Assembly: GCF_900453105.1 (NCBI RefSeq)
Contig: NZ_UGPW01000001.1
Coordinates: forward strand, 1,116,001-1,180,000
DNA: 64,000 nt
Reading direction: 5' to 3'
DNA from: Moraxella ovis
GTDB lineage: Bacteria; Pseudomonadota; Gammaproteobacteria; Pseudomonadales; Moraxellaceae
The notes under the pieces are model-generated. The model was not told the DNA's origin, did not search any database, and saw nothing but the letters and a program-made list of their open reading frames with translations. The translations under genes were made by a program, and so were the position numbers. How positions within the stretch are numbered: position 1 is the first letter of the stretch; each line of letters begins with the position of its first letter. This document shows positions 18,331 through 28,018 of the stretch, piece after piece.

Positions 18331-18360
18331 AAATAAGGGTGCCGATCGCACCCTTATTTG
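18331..18360. terminator. Bidirectional terminator between lipoprotein operon and accC
   Basis: AAATAAGGGTGC pairs with GCACCCTTATTT around a 5-base loop, and A/T runs flank both sides, serving the convergent transcripts. Confidence 0.8.
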
Positions 18361-18361
18361 A

Positions 18362-19714
18362 TTATTTGCTGTCTTGTGGTTTTAGTAGATGATTTTCTAG
18401 ATAATGAATGTTTTGTGCTTCATTAACAAAATTCTCATCTTGGAGAATGACATCGCGATGTAGTGGAATGTTGGTCTTGATGCCTTCGATGATCAGCTCA
18501 TCCAATGCGTGCAATGTCTTTGCAACGGCTTGACTGCGTGTTTGCGCATGGCAGATCAGCTTACCAATCATTGAGTCATAGTAGCTAGGGATGTTATACC
18601 CTTGATACAGATGACTATCAAAGCGTACGCCAGAACCGCTTGGTGCGAACAGATTTTCGATCTTGCCAGGGCAGGGCATGAAAGTCTTAGGATCTTCCGC
18701 ATTGATACGGCATTCGATGGCATGACCGCGGATGGTGATCTCGTCTTGATGATAAGACAGTCCATAACCTGCGGCGATTTTTAATTGCTCAACGATGATG
18801 TCGATGCCTGTAATCATCTCAGTAACAGGGTGTTCTACCTGAACACGTGTATTCATCTCAATAAAGAAGAATTGACCGTCTTCATATAGAAACTCAAAGG
18901 TGCCCGCACCGCGATACTTAATCTGCTCACAAGCACGCACGCACGCATCTAGAATTGGCTGTCTGATGTCATCAGGAATGCCAGGTGCTGGCGCTTCTTC
19001 TAGTACTTTTTGGTGGCGGCGCTGTAGCGAGCAGTCACGATCGAACAGGTGTAGGGCATTACCATTACCATCGCCAAGTACCTGAACCTCGACATGGCGA
19101 GGGTTCTTTAAGAATCGCTCCATATATACGGTATCATCACCAAAGGCGCTTTCAGCCTCTGCCTTGGCAGCTTGTACTTGGTTGATGAGTTCTTCGAAGC
19201 GTTCTACCACACGCATGCCACGACCACCACCGCCAGCTGCTGCTTTTACGATCAGCGGAAAGCCGATGTTCTTAGCCTGCTCTTCGGCGTTGTGTAGAGT
19301 GATTGCGCCAACAGAGCCTGGCACAGTCGGCACGCCCGCTTTTTTCATGGCGTTAATGGCTGATACTTTGTTACCCATTAGGCGAATGTGATCAGCATGA
19401 GGACCCACGAAGGTTAGGCCCGCTTCTTCTACTTTCTCAGCGAAGTCAGCATTCTCCGACAAAAAACCATAACCAGGGTGAATCGCATCCGCGCCAGTCA
19501 CTTCAGCAGCTGATAGGATGGCATTCACGTCAAGATAACTTTGCGAAGAAGGGGCGTTACCGATGCATACCGCCTCATCTACGAATCGCAGGTGCATGAG
19601 ATCTTTATCGGCTGTCGAGTACACGCCCACGGTAGAGATGCCCAGCTGCTTACAGGCACGTACGATGCGCAGGGCGATCTCACCACGGTTTGCAATCAAT
19701 AGTTTTTTAATCAT
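18362..19714 (-). CDS. accC: Acetyl-CoA carboxylase, biotin carboxylase subunit
   Basis: This 450-aa ATP-grasp enzyme carboxylates the biotin on AccB, the first step of fatty-acid synthesis. The N-terminal biotin-carboxylase fold begins [20 protein letters not shown]. The glycine-rich ATP loop is [15 protein letters not shown], and the catalytic core includes [14 protein letters not shown]. The C-terminal domain carries [12 protein letters not shown]. Length matches E. coli AccC. It lies seven bases downstream of accB in the usual accBC order and must be co-transcribed with it. The carboxyltransferase genes accA and accD are not in the window. Confidence 0.97.
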   Translation of the reverse strand: MIKKLLIANRGEIALRIVRACKQLGISTVGVYSTADKDLMHLRFVDEAVCIGNAPSSQSYLDVNAILSAAEVTGADAIHPGYGFLSENADFAEKVEEAGLTFVGPHADHIRLMGNKVSAINAMKKAGVPTVPGSVGAITLHNAEEQAKNIGFPLIVKAAAGGGGRGMRVVERFEELINQVQAAKAEAESAFGDDTVYMERFLKNPRHVEVQVLGDGNGNALHLFDRDCSLQRRHQKVLEEAPAPGIPDDIRQPILDACVRACEQIKYRGAGTFEFLYEDGQFFFIEMNTRVQVEHPVTEMITGIDIIVEQLKIAAGYGLSYHQDEITIRGHAIECRINAEDPKTFMPCPGKIENLFAPSGSGVRFDSHLYQGYNIPSYYDSMIGKLICHAQTRSQAVAKTLHALDELIIEGIKTNIPLHRDVILQDENFVNEAQNIHYLENHLLKPQDSK

Positions 19715-19721
19715 GGTTCAC

Positions 19722-20141
19722 CTACGCTTTGTAGCGGATAACAGGCTGACCGAATTGTACCACGTCGGCATTATTTACCAGAATCTCTTCGATGATGCCG
19801 CTTTGGGTGGCTTCTAATGGGTTCATGATTTTCATTGCTTCGATGATACCTAGTTGGTCGCCTGCTTGGACTTTTTGACCGACTTTAACGAACGGAGGAT
19901 CATTTGGGCTAGGTGCTGAATAGAATACACCCACCATTGGCGAGGTTTCAACTTTGCCGCTCGGTGCCTTTGGTGCGGCGGCCGCTGCAGGTGCAGCTGT
20001 GGTTGCGACAGGTGCGGCGATGGTCTGTACAGCAACGTTACGGGTTAGATTCACGTAGTTATCATCATGACCGTATTCAAGATTGACCAGATCTTTTTCT
20101 TCCATTAAATCAATGAGTTCACGAATTTTTTTGATATCCAT
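19722..20141 (-). CDS. accB: Acetyl-CoA carboxylase biotin carboxyl carrier protein
   Basis: The 139-aa carrier begins MDIKKIRELIDL, as other AccB proteins do. A linker rich in Ala and Pro (about residues 45-65) precedes the biotinyl domain, which contains the biotinylated lysine in the EAMKIMN motif and ends in VQFGQPVIRYKA. The start at 20141 is chosen because AAAGG lies eight bases upstream; ATG 20147 and GTG 20150 are too close to it. It carries the carboxyl group from AccC to the carboxyltransferase. It is first in the accBC operon. Confidence 0.96.
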   Translation of the reverse strand: MDIKKIRELIDLMEEKDLVNLEYGHDDNYVNLTRNVAVQTIAAPVATTAAPAAAAAPKAPSGKVETSPMVGVFYSAPSPNDPPFVKVGQKVQAGDQLGIIEAMKIMNPLEATQSGIIEEILVNNADVVQFGQPVIRYKA

Positions 20142-20307
20142 AGCCATCACCTTTTAACAATGGGTTGAAATTAAAAAATTAAATAACACTGTTTATTGTA
20201 ACAAATTTTTTCAAAAACGCCTAGCGTAAAACTGGGATTGCGCCATTTAACTTGCTAAAAATTGTTCAAAATGCGCCAACAAACACGCAAAAAAACAGAT
20301 TGAATAT

Positions 20308-20335
20308 AGTGTACATTCGTTTTATTTTATTGCAA
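20308..20335 (-). promoter_or_regulatory. Candidate promoter for accBC
   Basis: On the minus strand TTGCAA (20330-20335) and TACACT (20308-20313) are separated by 16 bases in A+T-rich DNA, about 165 bases upstream of accB. The leader would be long, as is common for accBC. Confidence 0.35.
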
Positions 20336-20404
20336 GTGTTTTTTGTATGAATTTTGATGATTTCATCAAAAAATGCTCAATTTTTAGCAATATTTCATCA
20401 ATAA

Positions 20405-21019
20405 TTACCAAGTTGGGATGTCTTGTTCGCCTAGCCAACTTGGGCGTACCCATTTGGGCGCATCTTTAAATTCAAAGCTTGCCATTTGCTTTAATAATTC
20501 TGCAGGATCATCAGATACACAGATCAGATCCATGTTCGACTGCGGCATGAAGCCTTCATCTGCGCATCGCTGCAGTGTCTCTAAGAACGGTGTAAAAAAT
20601 CCTTTGGTGTTAAGAATGCCGATCGGTTTGGCGTGCTGACGTAGCTGTAGCAATGACAGCACTTCATAAAGCTCCTCCAAGGTGCCAATACCACCTGCCA
20701 TGGCGATAAATCCATCAGCAAGCTCAATCATCTTGTATTTTCTGGTTGCCATGTCAGGTGTCTCGATTAATTGGGTCAATCCTAAATGAGCAACTTCTTT
20801 TTGCTTTAAGAATGTAGGAATCACACCCGTCACTGTTCCGCCATGCGCCAGGGTAGCATCTGCAATGGTGCCCATCAGACCTACTTTACCACCGCCGTAG
20901 ATGAGATGCATGCCTTGGAAGGCCAGAGTTTTGCCCATCTGCTTGGCTGCTTCGTAATAATCGGGTGTTGTCCCGAAGTTTGAACCGCAGTAGATGGTGA
21001 TGTTTTTTAGAGTGTTCAT
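20405..21019 (-). CDS. LOG family protein (nucleotide phosphoribohydrolase-like)
   Basis: This 204-aa Rossmann-like protein belongs to the LOG/TIGR00730 family, whose characterised members release bases from nucleoside 5'-monophosphates. The family motif GGGKVGLMG is present. The catalytic PGGxGTxxE motif appears as AGGIGTLEE, with Ala replacing Pro. The start MNTLKNITIYCGSN at 21019 has GGAGG four bases upstream; an earlier ATG at 21031 does not. It follows the EamA-type transporter gene by 32 bases on the same strand and may be co-transcribed with it. The substrate is not predictable. Confidence 0.88.
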   Translation of the reverse strand: MNTLKNITIYCGSNFGTTPDYYEAAKQMGKTLAFQGMHLIYGGGKVGLMGTIADATLAHGGTVTGVIPTFLKQKEVAHLGLTQLIETPDMATRKYKMIELADGFIAMAGGIGTLEELYEVLSLLQLRQHAKPIGILNTKGFFTPFLETLQRCADEGFMPQSNMDLICVSDDPAELLKQMASFEFKDAPKWVRPSWLGEQDIPTW

Positions 21020-21051
21020 ATAGCCTCCCATGATTAAGATGGTGTGTTAAA

Positions 21052-21954
21052 TTAAGAACGATTGAGCCAGCGCCACGGCTGTACCGTGCCAAGCCCCATG
21101 CCAATGAGACCGAGCACCATGACCGTGCTAAGTGGTTCACCCAGCAGTGGTACAGCGAGCAGGGCAGACATAAAAGGCGCAAGTGACGATAGCCCGCCCG
21201 CCTGAAAAGCACCCAATCGCGCCACCGCCATGGCATAAGTAACTGTGGCAACAATCATCACCAGCACGCTATGAAAGATGCCTTGTATGCCCAGGTGAAT
21301 GATGCTTGCGTTCGGCGAAGAAAATCCAATAAAAAATGCATAGATCGGCAAATAAATAACCGCCGACCAAAAGACCGTACTGCACATCGCTTGCCATGGA
21401 GTTAGTTGCCATTCTCTAAGTAGGACGCTAAAGCCCGCCCAACAAAAAGCACAAGCCACAAAAATCGCATCGCCGATATTGAAGTGATACGCGCCTGTCA
21501 TGATCATTGTCGTCATCGCCAATAAAGTCATGATGATGATACCAAGTGCGATTTTGGTGTTGTGATCCGGCTTAACCCGAAAGAATGCCCACAGTAGCAG
21601 CGCAGTCGCCACAGGAATCATACCATTTAAGAATACAGCACCGTGAACCACAGGCGCAAGAGCAAAGGCGGTATAAACCAGACAGCTATACCCAGCACCA
21701 CCCATTAGCGCTAGGACAACAGATCGTCTCGACCATAGGGATTGCCAGCCTTTTTGATGGTGGATGACCGGAAGTAGAATCAATGCAGAAAAGGCAAAGC
21801 GCATGGCGATCACATCCCAAGGCGAGATTTGCCATGCCACGGTAACTCGTGATAGCAGGCTAAAACTTCCCCATACACACATGGTAAGTAGCACCAGAAG
21901 ATAGCCTTGGGTTCTTTGTGATAATTGGTTAAATAAATGGCTTGGGTGAAGCAT
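21052..21954 (-). CDS. EamA/DMT-superfamily transporter
   Basis: A 300-aa integral inner-membrane protein with about ten hydrophobic helices in two EamA repeats. The first repeat starts YLLVLLTMCVWGSFSLLSR and the second has AIFVACAFCWAGFSVLL, followed by GAFQAGGLSSLAPFMSALL and a final EPLSTVMVLGLIGMGLG. Members export amino acids, nucleosides or other metabolites. Substrate is unknown here. It lies upstream of the LOG-family gene; co-transcription would be compatible with nucleoside or base export, but that is inference. Confidence 0.88.
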   Translation of the reverse strand: MLHPSHLFNQLSQRTQGYLLVLLTMCVWGSFSLLSRVTVAWQISPWDVIAMRFAFSALILLPVIHHQKGWQSLWSRRSVVLALMGGAGYSCLVYTAFALAPVVHGAVFLNGMIPVATALLLWAFFRVKPDHNTKIALGIIIMTLLAMTTMIMTGAYHFNIGDAIFVACAFCWAGFSVLLREWQLTPWQAMCSTVFWSAVIYLPIYAFFIGFSSPNASIIHLGIQGIFHSVLVMIVATVTYAMAVARLGAFQAGGLSSLAPFMSALLAVPLLGEPLSTVMVLGLIGMGLGTVQPWRWLNRS

Positions 21955-22044
21955 GATTGTATTAATTTGAATTTTTATTATTTATTTAAAGGTATTATAC
22001 GCCAAAAAGACAAATCCCCAAATATGGCATTTGGGGATTTTTGA

Positions 22045-23187
22045 TTAGTCTTTGGCATTTTGAAGTTCGGGATCGGCGAATACCACCACCTCTTCTTCAA
22101 ATTCAGGCTTAACCTGTACGACAAAGTCCTCTCGAGACAGACCCATGCGCAGCGGAATTGAGCTGGCAACATAGATTGAAGAGTAAGTACCTGCAATCGT
22201 ACCGATAAACTGAGCCAGTGCAAACCAGAACAGACCATCACCACCCAAGAATAAGAGCGCAAGCACCACCACAAAAACGGTTCCTGTGGTCATGAATGTA
22301 CGTCTTAGCGTTTCGGTCAGTGACAGGTCAACCACTTGATAAGGCGTCAAACCACGAACACGGCGGAAGTTCTCACGAATGCGGTCATAGACAACGATCG
22401 TGTCGTTCACCGAATAACCAATCAAGGCTAGAACAGCTGCTAGCACGGTCAAGTCAAATGGCCAACCAAAAATAGCAAACAAGCCACACACCACGATCAC
22501 GTCATGAAACAGTGCCAGTACCGCACCCAAAGCCAGCTTAAACTGGAATCGGATCGATACATAAACCATCATGAGCAACAGCGCCAAACCGATGGCAAGT
22601 AATGAATTTAGATAAACTTCATTACCTACCTGACTGCCAATGATGTTAATGTTCTCAACGGTGGCAGGATTTGATGGTAAGTTCAGTGCTGAGGTTAGCG
22701 CTTGGCTAAGACCTTCAGGGTCTTGCGTATCCTGAGGTGGTAGGCGAACCAATAGTTCACTACGTGTACCTAGATACTGTACAACAGCATCATTAAAGCC
22801 TTGCTGTGATAATGCGCTGGCAACTTGTGCCTGCTCAACAGGCTGACCATAAGAGACGTCAGCCGACACACCACCGGTAAAATCAAGACCAAGGTTTAAT
22901 CCCTTAACTGCGATGGCGACCACACTTGCAATCACCAGTAGCGCTGATAGGATAACCATCGGGATCTCAAGCTTCATGAATGGCAGGATGCGACGGTTGC
23001 CAATCAGCTTGGCGCCACCTGCTTTTTCAGCGGCTTCATCAACAGCGATGATGTCTTGATTGGCAAGCGCTTCTTCGTTCGCGCGAGCATTACTGCCTTT
23101 GCCATCGCGGCGTGGACCACGGCGACGACGCACCTCTTTAGCGTTTAGTTCGTCGTGGTTATCGATTGGATTATTATCATTTGTCAT
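22045..23187 (-). CDS. secF: Protein translocase subunit SecF
   Basis: About 380 aa. SecF works with SecD to pull proteins across the inner membrane using the proton gradient. After a charged N-terminus of about 70 residues (RRRRGPRRDGKG) comes the first membrane helix, the periplasmic P4-type domain with GLDFTGGVSADVSYG, and a cluster of five C-terminal helices containing GYSVNDTIVVYDRIRENFR. The charged N-terminal extension is longer than in E. coli SecF. ATG 23187 is six bases from GGAG; ATG 23190 is only three. The gene starts directly after secD in the order yajC-secD-secF. Confidence 0.95.
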   Translation of the reverse strand: MTNDNNPIDNHDELNAKEVRRRRGPRRDGKGSNARANEEALANQDIIAVDEAAEKAGGAKLIGNRRILPFMKLEIPMVILSALLVIASVVAIAVKGLNLGLDFTGGVSADVSYGQPVEQAQVASALSQQGFNDAVVQYLGTRSELLVRLPPQDTQDPEGLSQALTSALNLPSNPATVENINIIGSQVGNEVYLNSLLAIGLALLLMMVYVSIRFQFKLALGAVLALFHDVIVVCGLFAIFGWPFDLTVLAAVLALIGYSVNDTIVVYDRIRENFRRVRGLTPYQVVDLSLTETLRRTFMTTGTVFVVVLALLFLGGDGLFWFALAQFIGTIAGTYSSIYVASSIPLRMGLSREDFVVQVKPEFEEEVVVFADPELQNAKD

Positions 23188-23196
23188 CATATACTC

Positions 23197-25074
23197 CTAA
23201 CCGATGCTGATTTTTGTCAAGTTTTTACGATAGCCATACCAAATCTGCATGAGTGCACGCGTCACGATGATGGCGGTAAATAAAGACGTGATGATACCAA
23301 TGGCAAGCGTAATGGCAAAGCCTTTGACAGGACCTGTACCAACCGCGAACAAGATAAACGCCACCAATAGCGTGGTCATGTTACCATCTAAAATGGAGCT
23401 AAACGCACGGTCAAAACCTGCCACGATGGCTGATTTGGCTCTGGCGCCTGCGTCAATCTCTTCACGAATACGCTCAAAGATAAGTACGTTAGCATCGACC
23501 GCCATACCCATGGTCAATACGACACCGGCAATACCTGGCAGTGTCAAAGATGAGCCAATGATCGACATGATGGCAGCCAGCATGACAATGTTAAAGGCAA
23601 GCGCAATACTGGCAATCACACCACAAGCGCGATAGAAAACGATCATCCACAAGAAGACGAGTAGATAGCCGATTTTTGAGGCGAATAGACCCTTATCGAT
23701 GTTGTCTTGACCCAATGATGGGCCGATGGTGCGCTCTTCAACGAAATACATTGGTGCAGCCAGTGCGCCAGAACGAAGCAGTAGGGCAAGTTCATCAGCT
23801 TCGGCAGTAGAGTCTAGGCCCGTAATCACAAAAGATGAACCTAGTACAGCATTAATCGTCGCGCGGTTGATGACACGTGTCTCAGAATATGGCGTACGAA
23901 CTTCTGTCGTCTCTCCAGTCTGAGGGTCGGTCTCGTAGCTTACGCGCTGTTTGTTTTCGATGAATAGCACCGCCATTTGTTTGCCTACAGCAGGAGCTGT
24001 GGCGTTTTGCATCAGCCTACCACCTTGAGTGTCAAGGTTGATCGATACTTGTGGGCGGCCATTTTCATCCAGACCTGCTTGAGCGCCTTGAACTTTTTCA
24101 CCAGTAACGATGGGCTGGCGATTCAAAAGTACAGGCGGGCCATTTAAGTCACCAAATGGATAAGCTTCGGTGCCAGCAGGCGCAATGCCACCGGTAAAGC
24201 TATCAGCGTCATCGCTCACCATGCGAAATTCTAGGTTTGCCGTGCGACCAAGTACACGCTTAGCTTCAGCGGTGTCTTGTACACCAGGCAGCTCGACGAC
24301 GATGCGGTTAGCGCCTTGTGATTGAACCAAAGCTTCAGCGACACCAAGCTCGTTAATACGGTTACGCAGGGTCGTTAAGTTCTGACCTACTGCATATTCA
24401 TTAATCTCATTAAGACGAGCTTCGGTGTAGCTTAGTTGTAGTGCTGCGCCTTCGGTATCAGCCAATGGACGCAATGTGAATTCGTTCGCCATCTGGGCTT
24501 GTAAGATGCTCTGTGCGCGATCACGAACGTCATTGCCATCGAACACAAGCATCATACCATCTTCGGTGGTACGTAGGCTTTTGATGGCGATCTTGTCGGC
24601 GCGTAGGGCGCGTCTTGCGTCTTGGCTTGCGGTTGCTAGGCGTTGCTCTAGGGCTTTTGCCATGTCCACTTCAAGCACGAAGCGCACACCACCACGCAAG
24701 TCTAGACCTAGCTTCATCGGTTTTGCGCCGATGTTACGCAGCCATTCTGGGGTGGTTTGGGCAAGGTTTAGAGCGACGACATAGTTCTCACCTAGTTCAC
24801 GGCGCAAAACTTCTTGAGCTTTTAATTGATCTTCGGCGGTTGATAGACGCACCAAAGCACTGTTATTACTAAAGCTGCCGCCATGATGGCTAAGTCCTGC
24901 TTTATCAAGCAGTCCTTGAGATTCGTTTACAACATCTTCTGTTAATTGCACGCCAGCCGATGCACCAGTAATCTGTACCGCAGGCTCATCAGGGTATAAA
25001 TTAGGCAGGGCATACAAGCCAGAAATTACGAGCACTACAGCGATAAGTATGTATTTCCAAGCAGGGTAATGCAT
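23197..25074 (-). CDS. secD: Protein translocase subunit SecD
   Basis: A 625-aa inner-membrane protein. One N-terminal helix (ILIAVVLVISGLYALPNLYP) is followed by the large periplasmic domain with GLDLRGGVRFVLEVDM and NRINELGVAEALVQSQG. Five C-terminal helices contain AVDANVLIFERIREE. Length is close to E. coli SecD. With SecF and YajC it forms the accessory complex of SecYEG. It lies between yajC and secF on the same strand; the gap to yajC is 95 bases. The queuosine gene tgt, often upstream of yajC, is missing. Confidence 0.96.
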   Translation of the reverse strand: MHYPAWKYILIAVVLVISGLYALPNLYPDEPAVQITGASAGVQLTEDVVNESQGLLDKAGLSHHGGSFSNNSALVRLSTAEDQLKAQEVLRRELGENYVVALNLAQTTPEWLRNIGAKPMKLGLDLRGGVRFVLEVDMAKALEQRLATASQDARRALRADKIAIKSLRTTEDGMMLVFDGNDVRDRAQSILQAQMANEFTLRPLADTEGAALQLSYTEARLNEINEYAVGQNLTTLRNRINELGVAEALVQSQGANRIVVELPGVQDTAEAKRVLGRTANLEFRMVSDDADSFTGGIAPAGTEAYPFGDLNGPPVLLNRQPIVTGEKVQGAQAGLDENGRPQVSINLDTQGGRLMQNATAPAVGKQMAVLFIENKQRVSYETDPQTGETTEVRTPYSETRVINRATINAVLGSSFVITGLDSTAEADELALLLRSGALAAPMYFVEERTIGPSLGQDNIDKGLFASKIGYLLVFLWMIVFYRACGVIASIALAFNIVMLAAIMSIIGSSLTLPGIAGVVLTMGMAVDANVLIFERIREEIDAGARAKSAIVAGFDRAFSSILDGNMTTLLVAFILFAVGTGPVKGFAITLAIGIITSLFTAIIVTRALMQIWYGYRKNLTKISIG

Positions 25075-25169
25075 AGGTTTTTCTTATGGTTAAGGCGCAA
25101 TTTAGCGTTGCGCAAAATTAAAACAATGAAAAAAACAAAACCTGCCAAAACAAGTCTTGTTTTTGTTGC

Positions 25170-25499
25170 TTAGATATTGTCGATTGTACCAGCAGGTAGA
25201 ACGCTGATGACGCTTGCGCGTTGAACTTTAATAGAGTTGGTTGGGTTTAAAGCGATGACCGCATAATCACCTTCGATTTTGGTGATTTTACCCATAAGAC
25301 CGCCGGCAAATACCACTTCATTACCCGCTGCTAAGCTATCTACCATCGCGCGATGTTGTTTTCTTTGCTTTGATTGCGGGCGAATAATTAGGAAATAAAA
25401 AATCGCAAAAATAGCCACCATTGGCAGGATTTGCAATAGAGCGTTTGGTTGTGCTGGGGCAGCAGCTGCGTGTGCGCTGGTGATGAATAATTCCAACAT
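25170..25499 (-). CDS. yajC: Sec translocon accessory protein YajC
   Basis: A 109-aa protein with a single N-terminal membrane helix (ILPMVAIFAIFYFLIIRPQ). The family-typical QSKQRKQHRAMVDSLAAG follows, and then a small cytoplasmic beta domain (GNEVVFAGGLMGKITKIEGD). It associates with SecDF. AAGGAG lies seven bases before the ATG. It is first of the yajC-secD-secF cluster, and the promoter must lie in the divergent region up to 25800. Confidence 0.95.
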   Translation of the reverse strand: MLELFITSAHAAAAPAQPNALLQILPMVAIFAIFYFLIIRPQSKQRKQHRAMVDSLAAGNEVVFAGGLMGKITKIEGDYAVIALNPTNSIKVQRASVISVLPAGTIDNI

Positions 25500-25800
25500 A
25501 TTATAACTCCTTCAATAAAAAATGAGTGAATAAAAGGCAAAAATAACGCATATCATACCACAAAAATACCTTATAAAACCATGTAATTTCACGGATAATC
25601 TGAATGATAGCAGGTGATTTTTCTTAGAATCAGACCAAGCTTGCCAGAATGTGCGCCAAATCATTTCACGGCATTTAAATTTAAAAATAAGCAAGGTTTT
25701 GAATCTTTAAAGGATTTTTATAAAAATACCACATAACAATGCTTGCAGTTGTGGTGATTTTGGCTTAATATTACATTTCCGTTTTTATTAATTTTCCTTT
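25500..25800. promoter_or_regulatory. Divergent intergenic region yajC / CNNM gene
   Basis: About 300 bases, A+T-rich, with divergent genes on each side. It must carry both promoters. No gene, clear operator or hairpin stands out. A 60-codon minus-strand frame inside it has no protein-like character. Confidence 0.4.
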
Positions 25801-26982
25801 ATGTCCCGTCACCGATCACGCGTTATCCCTTATTTTCTTATTTTTAGTCTTTGTTTGCCTTTGGCTGCCCATGCCAATCAAAGTGCACAAGTCAGCACGA
25901 CCAACATCATTTTGCTTGTGTTTTTTATTTCCTTATCTTTGGTCGCGTCATTTATTTGTTCAATTTCAGAAGCCACGCTTTTGACGATGACGCCATCTTA
26001 TGTTGATACTCTTCGAGAAGAAGATCCAAAAGCTGCAGCGCTCTTGGAGGATGTTAAGGTCAATAACATCGAAAAATCCATCTCGTCTATCCTTACATTA
26101 AATACCATCGCGCATACTTTGGGTTCCCTTGGTGCTGGTGCGCAGGCGACGATCGTTTTTGGCGATGTGTGGTTTGGTGTATTTAGTGCGGTGATGACGA
26201 TTGCGATTTTGATCGGTACAGAGATTATCCCAAAGACGCTAGGCACGACTTACTGGCGACGTTTTGCCATTCCGGTGGCGTATTATGTGTGCGCGATTAA
26301 TTTTGTATTAATGCCGATCGTGTGGTTCGCCGAGAAAATCTCTCGGTTGGTGACACGTGGTAATACAGAATCGACTTTTAGCCGTCATGAGTTCATCGCG
26401 CTTGCCAATCAGGGCGAGAGCTTGGGGCAAATGAGTGAGCTTGAGACGCGTATTATTAAGAACTCTTTGGCGCTTAGCATGATTAATGTCGAAGACATCG
26501 TGACGCCACGTTCTGTGATCATGGCGTTCGATGAGACGATGACGGTCGGTGATATTTTTGCCAATCATCCTAAGCTACCGTTTTCTCGTTTTCCGATTTT
26601 TAGTGAAGATTTGGACAATACTACAGGTTTTATTCTAAAGTCCGACCTGCTCATTGCCAAGGCCAACCAAGAAAATCACACGCCGATCAAGCATTTCAAG
26701 CGTGATATTAATTTTGTGTTTGCTAAAATGAAGCTGTTTGATCTGCTTGATCTTATGCTAAAAGAACGTGTTCATATCGCGTTGGCTGTGGGTGAATTTG
26801 GCGAGGTCAAAGGTTTGGTAAGCCTTGAAGATGTGCTAGAGACGCTATTGGGTCTTGAGATTGTTGATGAATTCGACCGCGTGGATGACATGCAGGCATT
26901 GGCACGTCAATTAATGGATCGCCGCATGAATCGCATCGGGGCCAAGCTTGAAGAAGTTGAATCATTGGATAATGATAAATAG
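25801..26982 (+). CDS. CNNM/CBS-domain membrane protein (HlyC/CorC-type)
   Basis: This 393-aa protein has an apparent signal or first helix (FLIFSLCLPLAAHAN), then the DUF21/CNNM membrane domain with SISEATLLTM and IGTEIIPKTLGTTYWRR. A cytoplasmic pair of CBS motifs follows (VEDIVTPRSVIMAFD, then VALAVGEFGEVKGLVSLEDV-like sequence near residue 330). The family covers magnesium/cobalt transport proteins such as CorB, YfjD and YtfL. The C-terminal CorC_HlyC domain is missing or very short, as in eukaryote-like CNNM forms. No Shine-Dalgarno sequence is seen before ATG 25801. Metal transport is the most likely role, with substrate unproven. Confidence 0.85.
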   Translation: MSRHRSRVIPYFLIFSLCLPLAAHANQSAQVSTTNIILLVFFISLSLVASFICSISEATLLTMTPSYVDTLREEDPKAAALLEDVKVNNIEKSISSILTLNTIAHTLGSLGAGAQATIVFGDVWFGVFSAVMTIAILIGTEIIPKTLGTTYWRRFAIPVAYYVCAINFVLMPIVWFAEKISRLVTRGNTESTFSRHEFIALANQGESLGQMSELETRIIKNSLALSMINVEDIVTPRSVIMAFDETMTVGDIFANHPKLPFSRFPIFSEDLDNTTGFILKSDLLIAKANQENHTPIKHFKRDINFVFAKMKLFDLLDLMLKERVHIALAVGEFGEVKGLVSLEDVLETLLGLEIVDEFDRVDDMQALARQLMDRRMNRIGAKLEEVESLDNDK

Positions 26983-27112
26983 AGCAGCACACATTAAGCT
27001 CTTAAAACTGCAACAAGTTGTTACAATTAGCCATGATTGATTAAAGATAATTTGTTATCTTGACCTTATCTCGTCACACCGACGATAATAATTCATCTAC
27101 ATGAGGTGCAAC

Positions 27113-27673
27113 ATGAGCATCAAGAACAATAAAAAAACTTACCTAAAAACAGGCATGAAAATCGGCGCATTCGCCACCGCGATCTCGGCGGTGACGAAAC
27201 TACCCATGAATAAAGTTAGCCGTTCTATGGGACTTGGCTTGGTAGCAGCATTTGGTGCAGCGACATTAATCAGTGCGCCAGCCCATGCGATCAGCGAATC
27301 ATCTGTTCAAGCTTATGCTGCTGCCATGAATCAAGCAGCTAATAGCCAAAACATCGGGCAAATCTCACGCCTTATCTCTGATGAAGTCATTGTCTCTTTG
27401 ACTCGTAACGGCAAAACTGCCAACCTAGATAAGAATGGCTATCTACAGCTTCTCCAAACAAGCTGGTCAAAATCAGACAATTACCGCTATGACATCCGCA
27501 TCAGTGATGTGGTGATCACAGGCAACCAAGCCCGAGCTCAGGTAGTGACCACAGAGACATGGACAGAAAATGGCAAGCCTGTTAAGCTCATCACAACATC
27601 GAGAGCGACACTGTCAGAATCTGGTTCCAATGCGGTGCTACTACGTTCGGTATCGCAGGTAACGATTAACTGA
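27113..27673 (+). CDS. Exported NTF2-like hypothetical protein
   Basis: About 186 aa from ATG 27113, which has GAGG six bases upstream; another ATG lies at 27101. A hydrophobic export segment (MGLGLVAAFGAATLISAPAHA) ends in an AHA cleavage site near residue 60, so the N-region is unusually long. A start at the internal ATG 27207 would give a normal signal peptide. The mature domain (SVQAYAAAMNQAANSQNIGQ, then ARAQVVTTETWTENGKPV) has the helix-plus-curved-sheet pattern of NTF2/SnoaL-like domains. Function unknown. A strong terminator follows. Confidence 0.65.
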   Translation: MSIKNNKKTYLKTGMKIGAFATAISAVTKLPMNKVSRSMGLGLVAAFGAATLISAPAHAISESSVQAYAAAMNQAANSQNIGQISRLISDEVIVSLTRNGKTANLDKNGYLQLLQTSWSKSDNYRYDIRISDVVITGNQARAQVVTTETWTENGKPVKLITTSRATLSESGSNAVLLRSVSQVTIN

Positions 27674-28018
27674 TTTTTGGCGTTGTGAGTTGATGGTGCT
27701 ACTGCTCAAAATATAGTTATTTTTTCAGATACTTTACCGTCAGTTGTGTTTTGTAAAATAAGCACGACTGACGGTATTTTTATGGTAAATTTTTGATTTG
27801 ATGGTTGATAATGCACAAAAAATCAGGCATTATTAAGCAGTTATTTTTACATTGTAAGGTTTGATGTTTGCTTGGGTTGTACTAAGTGATAATCTACCGA
27901 TGTTTATAGCGCCTAAGTGCTGATTTATGTTGTGCTTGGGCGGATAAATTATTTGTAAAATATGGAATTTTATTCATTATTTTTTATTTTATGTTTTGGC
28001 AATTAAGGCTTATCCCAT
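27674..28018 (+). other. Intergenic region before the LysM transglycosylase gene
   Basis: About 345 bases without a gene. The first third holds the terminator listed at 27735-27782. The rest is A+T-rich and should include the promoter of the downstream gene, but no well-spaced boxes are clear. Confidence 0.4.
27735..27782 (+). terminator. Long-stem intrinsic terminator
   Basis: A 14-bp stem (TACCGTCAGTTGTG against CACGACTGACGGTA, one G-U wobble) with a 14-base loop is followed by five T. Confidence 0.8.

Noticed and set aside
25512..25694. 60-codon minus-strand frame upstream of yajC
   Set aside because: No ribosome site, low protein character, and it occupies the expected promoter region.
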